From the NCBI GenBank assembly GCA_004173185.1, contig SEFZ01000008.1, positions 124,001 to 188,000 of the forward strand: a stretch of 64,000 bases of DNA, written 5' to 3'. Below, in pieces: positions 58,981 through 64,000 of the stretch; the stretch's first letter is position 1, and each line of letters opens with the position of its first letter. The notes beneath the pieces are model-generated. The model made no database searches and was not told the origin of the DNA. It saw nothing but the letters and a program-made list of their open reading frames with translations. Origin of the DNA: Sphingomonadales bacterium (GTDB lineage Bacteria; Pseudomonadota; Alphaproteobacteria; Sphingomonadales; Sphingomonadaceae). The position numbers were made by a program, and so were the translations under genes.

Positions 58981-60645
58981 ATGAAGAACGAGGAGACCCG
59001 CAGCGCGGATAGTGATCCGGTATCGGGCACCCCCGCCAATCCCGAACGGCGGCGATTGCTTGGCGGCATCGCTGCTGCGGCTGCCGCATCGCAGGTGGCT
59101 GGCGCGTCCCGGTCTTTCGCGGGGGAGGCGTCTCGCGTCGATGACGCCACGCTCCGGCGCAAGATCGACACGGTGGTGGTGATCTATGCCGAGAACCGCA
59201 GCTTCAACAATCTTTTTGCCGACTTCCCCGGCTTGCAGCAGCCGCTATCGGCACTTCCCCCCGAACGGGCATTGCAGCGCGATCGCGATGGCCGCGTGCT
59301 GGATACACTGCCCAAGATCTGGGAAGGCATGGTGCCGATGAAGCAGATCGTGGAGCATCGCGAATATCGCATCGGACCGGACGATCTGCCGACCCTGCCC
59401 AATGCGCCCTTTGCCTTGCAGACGCCGGAAGGCGATCCGCTGCCGCAGGGCGTGGTGACGCGCGATCTGGTGCATTCCTTTTACAACAACCAGCACCAGA
59501 TCAATGGCGGGCGCAATGACGGGTTCGTCGCCTGGGGCGATAGCGGTGCGCTGGTGATGGGCCATTATGCCGATGGATCGGCCAATTTGCGGCTGTGGCA
59601 GATCGCGCGCGAATTCACGCTGTGCGACAATTTCTTCATGGGCGCGTTTGGCGGGTCTTACCTCAATCACCAATATCTGATCGCCGCCGCGCCATCGCAT
59701 TATCCCGATGCCGATAAGAGCCCTGCCAAAGCGCGTGTCGCACAAGTGGAGGGGAGTGATCCCAAAGGCATCCGGCTCAAGCAGAAGCCCAACTCCCCGA
59801 AAAGTGCGATGGAGGGCCCCGCTCAATTTGTGACCAGCTCGCTCACCCCCGATTTCTGGGCGGTCAATACGATGATGCCGCCCTACGCGCCGACCTATGA
59901 TCTCGATGCCGATCGGCCCGGTTTTGCGAACTGGTCAAGCGGCCACACGCTCGTTCCGCAAAACCACAAGACCATCGGCGACCTGCTCAGCGACGGCGGC
60001 ATTGGCTGGGCGTGGTATGCCGGGGGCTGGGGCGCGGCGATGAGCGGGCAGGGGACCGACGGCAGCTTTCCGACGCGACCGAACTTTCAGCCGCACCACC
60101 AGCCGTTCAACTATTTCAGCCAATTCGCGCCCGGCACCGCTGCACGCGACAAGCATCTGCGCGATGCAGGCGCAGGCGAAACCGCGCGCACCAACCACTT
60201 CCTGGCCGATGCCGTGGCGGGCCGCCTGCCGCCGGTGAGCTTCTACAAGCCGCAGGGTAATCTCAACATGCATGCCGGCTATTCGGACGTGGATGCCGGG
60301 GATCGGCACATCGCCGGCGTGATCGATGCGCTGCGGAAAAGTCCGCAATGGGAGAAGATGCTGATCGTCGTCACGTTCGACGAAAATGGCGGCTGGTGGG
60401 ACCATGTCGCGCCGCCAAAGGGCGATCGCTGGGGACCGGGCACACGCATTCCCGCCATCATTGTCTCGCCGCATGCCCGGCGCGGCGCGGTGGATCACAC
60501 GATATACGATACCGGATCGATCCTGCGCTTCATCACCCGCCGCTTCGGGCTGCCAAAGCTGCCGGGCCTGATCGAACGCGAACTTGCGATGAAAATGGCC
60601 GGTGGACCGCCGCCCGGGGATTTGACCGCGGCGCTGCACCTTTAG
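58981..60645 (+). CDS. Exported acid phosphatase (AcpA/phospholipase C superfamily)
   Basis: 554 residues. A twin-arginine-like leader, PERRRLLGGIAAAAAASQVAG, follows a 22-residue N-extension. The nucleophile region is VVVIYAENRSFNNLF. FNNQHQINGGRNDGF-like sequence (here YNNQHQINGGRNDGF) and FDENGGWWDHVAPP are the metal-binding blocks typical of AcpA-type acid phosphatases. It dephosphorylates organic phosphates in the periplasm. The gene begins 67 nt after the PhoD gene; the ribosome site before the ATG is weak. The gap to the converging sugar kinase is 55 nt. Together with the two genes upstream it makes a triplet of secreted phosphate-releasing enzymes. I saw no Pho box. Confidence 0.9.
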   Translation: MKNEETRSADSDPVSGTPANPERRRLLGGIAAAAAASQVAGASRSFAGEASRVDDATLRRKIDTVVVIYAENRSFNNLFADFPGLQQPLSALPPERALQRDRDGRVLDTLPKIWEGMVPMKQIVEHREYRIGPDDLPTLPNAPFALQTPEGDPLPQGVVTRDLVHSFYNNQHQINGGRNDGFVAWGDSGALVMGHYADGSANLRLWQIAREFTLCDNFFMGAFGGSYLNHQYLIAAAPSHYPDADKSPAKARVAQVEGSDPKGIRLKQKPNSPKSAMEGPAQFVTSSLTPDFWAVNTMMPPYAPTYDLDADRPGFANWSSGHTLVPQNHKTIGDLLSDGGIGWAWYAGGWGAAMSGQGTDGSFPTRPNFQPHHQPFNYFSQFAPGTAARDKHLRDAGAGETARTNHFLADAVAGRLPPVSFYKPQGNLNMHAGYSDVDAGDRHIAGVIDALRKSPQWEKMLIVVTFDENGGWWDHVAPPKGDRWGPGTRIPAIIVSPHARRGAVDHTIYDTGSILRFITRRFGLPKLPGLIERELAMKMAGGPPPGDLTAALHL

Positions 60646-60700
60646 CGCGGGCGAATGCTCGCAATTGGGCCGAGCAACTCAGCGTGCCGTTTTGCCCGGA

Positions 60701-61708
60701 TCAACGGCGAACGTCGAAAGCACCCTCGGCGAACGCCGCCAGATCGGCGGGCGTGAACAGGCTGGCGTCGCCCGGCAGGGAATGCTTGAGCGCGGTGAGG
60801 CCGAGACCCGCCTCTGCCGCTGCCTTTGCCTCGCCACCGCTCTCGATCAGGCCGTGCAGCACGCCGGCGGCAAATGCATCGCCAGCGCCGATCCGGTCGA
60901 CGATGCCGGAGATCGGCGTTTCTGCTGTCTCATGACCGCCCTCGCGCGTATCGACCCGCGCCGACACCAGATGGCTATCGGCATCGACGACATGCCGCGC
61001 GGTTGAGGCGATCGTCTGAAGTTTTGGGAAGGCTGCGAATGCCGCTTCGGCAGCCTCGCGCCGCCGGTCGGGCCCGTCGCCCGAAAATTCCTTGCCCAAT
61101 AATAGCGAAACGTCGCGGTGATTGCCGAACAGGATGTCGGCATGTCCGATCAGTTGGGTAAGCACCGCGCGAGGATCGCTATCCCATGCTTCCCACAGCT
61201 TCGCGCGATAATTTCCGTCGAACGAAACAGGGATGCCGCGAGCCGCCGCCGCTTCTGCGGCCGCGATTGCCGCCGCCGCGGTGTTCGGGCCGAGCGCGGG
61301 CGTGATACCAGACAGATGCAGCCGTGCCGCGCCCGCGAGCGCGCGATCCCAATCCCAGGCATTCGCAGCGCGTTCGGCGAAAACGGAATGGGCGCGATCG
61401 TATAGGACTTCGGACGGGCGCAATCCCGCGCCCGGCGTGAGGAAGTAAAGGCCGAGCCGACCGGCTTCGACTGCGATCGTCGAGGTATCGACACCACGCC
61501 GACGGAGTTCGCCGATCGCAGCTGCGCCTAACGGATTGTCGGCGACTGCGCTCACGAGGCGGGTGGCATGGCCGAGACAGGCGAGGCCGGTCGCGACGTT
61601 AGCTTCCGCACCACCTACATGGACTTCGAGCCGGGGGGTCTGCAGAAGCAATTCGCGCGCGGGCTGGGACAGCCGCAACATCAGTTCACCAAAGAAAACG
61701 ATCGTCAT
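60701..61708 (-). CDS. PfkB-family sugar kinase, 2-keto-3-deoxygluconate kinase-like
   Basis: 335 residues. The pfkB signature 2 region reads GIVDRIGAGDAFAAGVLHGL with the catalytic Asp (about 277). HVGGAEANVATGLACLG is the N-terminal substrate-binding signature shared with KDG kinases. SGITPALG and FDGNYRAKLWEA also match that group, where the Arg-containing loop binds the keto-deoxy acid. It would phosphorylate 2-keto-3-deoxygluconate with ATP. ATG at 61708 is preferred over TTG codons just upstream; AAGGGG lies 12 nt away. It stands alone but could complete the sugar-acid pathway encoded at 46.7-52.2 kb. Confidence 0.88.
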   Translation of the reverse strand: MTIVFFGELMLRLSQPARELLLQTPRLEVHVGGAEANVATGLACLGHATRLVSAVADNPLGAAAIGELRRRGVDTSTIAVEAGRLGLYFLTPGAGLRPSEVLYDRAHSVFAERAANAWDWDRALAGAARLHLSGITPALGPNTAAAAIAAAEAAAARGIPVSFDGNYRAKLWEAWDSDPRAVLTQLIGHADILFGNHRDVSLLLGKEFSGDGPDRRREAAEAAFAAFPKLQTIASTARHVVDADSHLVSARVDTREGGHETAETPISGIVDRIGAGDAFAAGVLHGLIESGGEAKAAAEAGLGLTALKHSLPGDASLFTPADLAAFAEGAFDVRR

Positions 61709-62134
61709 TCTTGCAACCAACCCCTTGTGGGCTGATCGGATACGGTGCGTGTAGCGGCAAGTCTATAGGGGGCAATCCGTCTCAATTTTTGGTCTCTGCG
61801 CTCCAGAAATCAGAAGCTAACATGCTGATGATGAGCCATCCGTTTTTGGAGCGCCAGTTCACCAAGCGGATGTGCGTTGTATGGTCTTGATCGATCAGCA
61901 AAGAACTACGCAGCGAGGTGCGCGCGCGGTCTGGGCGAGCGATTTCGCGGACGCTTTCTCCACGTTCAGCGACACTCGTGCCGTCTAGTTACCTGATCCA
62001 TGAACGGCGGCAATTAGGCCGCTTGCCGACCGGTGCCTTTGGACGAATAGTCGGCGAAAGCTGACATCGCGCGGGGAGTTCGTCGTCGCCGTGCTCACCG
62101 TCAAAGCATCACGGCAATGCCGTTGCCCCCTTTG
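61709..62134. other. 426-nt gap with a possible PilZ-like gene fragment
   Basis: No complete gene is seen. On the minus strand, 61782-61988 is open for 68 codons but has no start. It reads REIARPDRARTSLRSSLL, then HIRLVNWRSKNGWLI, faintly like a PilZ domain (RxxxR, then N-x-S-x-x-G with one extra residue). It may be a decayed gene end. The rest shows no features. Confidence 0.3.
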
Positions 62135-63493
62135 TCAGTCGCTCACGCCGGGTGCGGCGGTAGGCCAGCGAAGCCGCGCTTCCAGCCCGCCCAGATCGCT
62201 GCTCGCAAGCTGGAGTTCGCCGTCAGTTGCCTCGACATGGTCCTTGACGATGGACAGGCCGAAGCCGTGTCCCGGCCCGGCCTCGTCGAGCCGCTCGCCC
62301 CGCGCAAGCGCTAGTTCCACGCGATCGCCGGAAAGGCCCGGACCATCATCGCCGACGCTCAGGGTCAAATGATCCGCCGTCGCTTCGCCCGTGATCCGCA
62401 CCCGGCCGTGCGCGTGGCGCACTGCGTTTTCGACCAGTGCGCCCAGCATTTCCATCAGATCGGTGGCGGCGACGGGCACGATCATATCTTCCGGCACCAA
62501 CACTTCGATCGGGATGCGGCTTCCCGCGTCGGTGCGCTCGATCACCGAGATGACATTGTCGATGGCGAGGATCGCGCGCGAAGATGCCCGGGTATCGCGG
62601 GCCAGCGCGGCGCGGGCTCGGGCGAGCTCGCTTTCCAGCGTGGCACTGGCTGCCGCAATCGTGCGGTCGAGCCCGTCTGCGGCATCGGTGGCGCCTGCAT
62701 CGCGGGCGCGACGGCTCTGCGCGGCAAGCGCGGCGAGCGGGGTCTTGAGGCTGTGTGCGAGATTGGCCGCGCGGGTTCGCGCCCTTGCCAGATCGCTGGC
62801 GCGTGCTTCGGCGAGCGCGTTGATCGCATCGATGAGCGGGCCGATCTCGGCAGGGTGATCGCTCGTCAGCCGCGCCTCGGGATTGCGGCGCAGGCGATCC
62901 AGCTCCTCGCGGATGCGCGCGAGCGGGCGCAGGCCGAGGCTGACCTGAGCATAAGCCGCCAGCATCAGCACCACCCAGAGGATGGCGAGCGACGCGAGCA
63001 TCTCGCGCCCGAATTCGGCACGCGCTTTTACCAATGCGTCGTCGTCCGTCGCGAGCTGGACCAGCACCGCGCGATTGCTGGTGTCCGGGCGGACGAACCG
63101 CTCGATAATGAGCAGGCCGTGCGAATAGGGGCCGGGGGACCGGCGCGCGGCCCAATGTTCGCTAGGCACCTGCACCGCGCGATTGAGCGACTGATCCCAT
63201 AGGGACGGCGAATGCATCGAGCCCAGCGGCGTGGAGATTTGCCAGTAGAGCCCGCCCGCCGGGCGATTGAAGCGGTTGTCCGAAGGATAGGGATCGACGT
63301 GTGGCCGGCCCGCCGCATCGATCGTCAATCCGGCGAGCAGCTCGTGCGCTTTTGCTTCCAGCGACAAGGCTTCGCGGTGTTCGATATGCCGCTCGAACAT
63401 ATAGGTCAGGCCGATGCCGGCGAGGGCGAGCGCGGCGAGGATCGTGAGGCCGGCAGCCGCCAGCAACCGCAGGCGAAGCGAGCGGAAATTCAT
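62135..63493 (-). CDS. Two-component sensor histidine kinase (PhoQ/EnvZ-like type)
   Basis: 452 residues. Membrane segments at about 10-31 and 168-186 flank a periplasmic sensor region of about 135 residues. A HAMP-like linker (LGLRPLARIREELDRLRRN) follows. The dimerisation domain has the acceptor His247 in LAHSLKTPLAAL, and the ATPase domain shows N-box VENAVRHAHG, G1 GDDGPGLSG and GFGLSIVKDH. The kinase resembles PhoQ-type sensors in its HSLKTPL box. It is coupled to a response regulator by a 4-nt ATGA overlap. The signal is unknown. Confidence 0.94.
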   Translation of the reverse strand: MNFRSLRLRLLAAAGLTILAALALAGIGLTYMFERHIEHREALSLEAKAHELLAGLTIDAAGRPHVDPYPSDNRFNRPAGGLYWQISTPLGSMHSPSLWDQSLNRAVQVPSEHWAARRSPGPYSHGLLIIERFVRPDTSNRAVLVQLATDDDALVKARAEFGREMLASLAILWVVLMLAAYAQVSLGLRPLARIREELDRLRRNPEARLTSDHPAEIGPLIDAINALAEARASDLARARTRAANLAHSLKTPLAALAAQSRRARDAGATDAADGLDRTIAAASATLESELARARAALARDTRASSRAILAIDNVISVIERTDAGSRIPIEVLVPEDMIVPVAATDLMEMLGALVENAVRHAHGRVRITGEATADHLTLSVGDDGPGLSGDRVELALARGERLDEAGPGHGFGLSIVKDHVEATDGELQLASSDLGGLEARLRWPTAAPGVSD

Positions 63494-64000
63494 CCGCTGG
63501 CTTCTGAAAGGAAATAGCCCAGGCCGCGCCGCGTCTCGATGATATCCGGCCCGATCTTGCGCCGCAGCCGCATCACCAGCGCCTCGATCGCATTGGTGTC
63601 GCTGGCATCCTCCAGGCCGTAAAGATGGTGGGCGATCAGATGCGCCGCCGCGACCTGACCGGGCCGATGGCCGAGAAATTCGAGGAGGCGATATTCGAGC
63701 GGCGACAGGCGGACCGGATTGCCATCGACCAGCGCCGACATCCGGCTGGTGTCGAGCGTCAGGCGACCGATGCTGATCTTCGCGGCGCTATGCCCCGCGG
63801 CGCGGCGCAGCAGGCCCCGCATCCGGGCGATCAACTCAGGCATCGCAAAGGGCTTGGCGAGATAATCGTCGGCACCGGCTTCGATGCCTTCGACCTTTTC
63901 GGTCCACTCGCTGCGGGCTGTGAGCACCAGCACGGGAAAATTGCGCCCTGCCGCTCGCCAGCGCCGAAGAATGCTCAGGCCGTCGAGCCGGGGCAGGCCA
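63490..64000 (-). CDS. OmpR/PhoB-family response regulator, N-terminus beyond the right edge
   Basis: 170 codons are visible. The receiver domain enters in the middle (GLPRLDGLSILRRW, then VLVLTARSEW with the conserved Thr/Ser, then DDYLAKPF with the conserved Lys). The winged-helix DNA-binding domain follows from about RLTLDTSRMSALVDG to RRGLGYFLSEASG, with the recognition segment SDTNAIEALVMRLRRKIG. The phospho-acceptor Asp lies outside the window. The stop overlaps the start of the histidine kinase, so the two form a standard regulator-kinase operon. Confidence 0.93.
   Translation of the reverse strand, partial: GLPRLDGLSILRRWRAAGRNFPVLVLTARSEWTEKVEGIEAGADDYLAKPFAMPELIARMRGLLRRAAGHSAAKISIGRLTLDTSRMSALVDGNPVRLSPLEYRLLEFLGHRPGQVAAAHLIAHHLYGLEDASDTNAIEALVMRLRRKIGPDIIETRRGLGYFLSEASG

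Overview
The window looks like chromosomal DNA of a high-GC alphaproteobacterium of the sphingomonad type. The evidence is about 65% GC by eye, three large TonB-dependent receptors (one of the Caulobacter/Xanthomonas class), a PrtD-like type I secretion locus, sensor and response-regulator pairs in ATGA overlap, an alphaproteobacterial LexA box (GTTC-N7-GTTC) before dinB, and a tRNA-Tyr(GTA). Starts often use GTG or TTG behind clear Shine-Dalgarno sequences. Species cannot be named from the sequence alone.

Layout. 1-3306 (-): a hybrid histidine kinase with three receiver domains, overlapping a truncated CheR. 3389-14371: a catabolic cluster around a GntR/FCD regulator. An acyl-CoA ligase, a carboxylesterase and a serine hydrolase lie leftward; a TonB receptor, an MHS transporter, an M28-like protein and a glutathione transferase lie rightward. 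14368-22881: an SGNH-like protein, a TetR regulator divergent from a complete RND efflux operon (adaptor, pump, outer-membrane factor), and SOS-type dinB. 23144-25015: an ABC-F ATPase. 25284-31005: a type I secretion locus (acidic unknown protein, ABC exporter, HlyD adaptor, repeat-rich exoprotein). The exoprotein gene is frameshifted by a 13-nt contraction in a 27-bp tandem repeat. 31158-35622: a three-gene operon of a membrane protein with an apparent internal duplication, a DyP-type peroxidase and a cytochrome P450 lacking the I-helix acid-alcohol pair. 35846-44337: a large TonB receptor and housekeeping-type genes (ROK kinase, AlkA-like glycosylase, ferredoxin, lipoprotein, RlmB-like methyltransferase, M28 peptidase).

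44465-44913: tRNA-Tyr followed by a decayed integrase N-terminus. 45001-52185 (-): an IclR-SMP30 fusion regulator, a GMC oxidoreductase, an SDR, an ACS-type MFS transporter, a GlcG-like protein and an enolase-superfamily enzyme, resembling a sugar-acid or lactone pathway. 52292-60645 (+): a strong promoter with an operator-like palindrome, a structured leader, a TonB receptor and three secreted phosphoesterases. 60701-61708 (-): a KDG-kinase-like PfkB sugar kinase that could finish the sugar-acid pathway. 62135-64000 (-): a histidine kinase and a truncated OmpR-type regulator.

The most unusual items are the DyP/P450/membrane-protein operon, the slipped repeat exoprotein in the secretion locus, the IclR-SMP30 fusion with altered lactonase residues, and the nested palindrome between the TetR gene and the RND operon.
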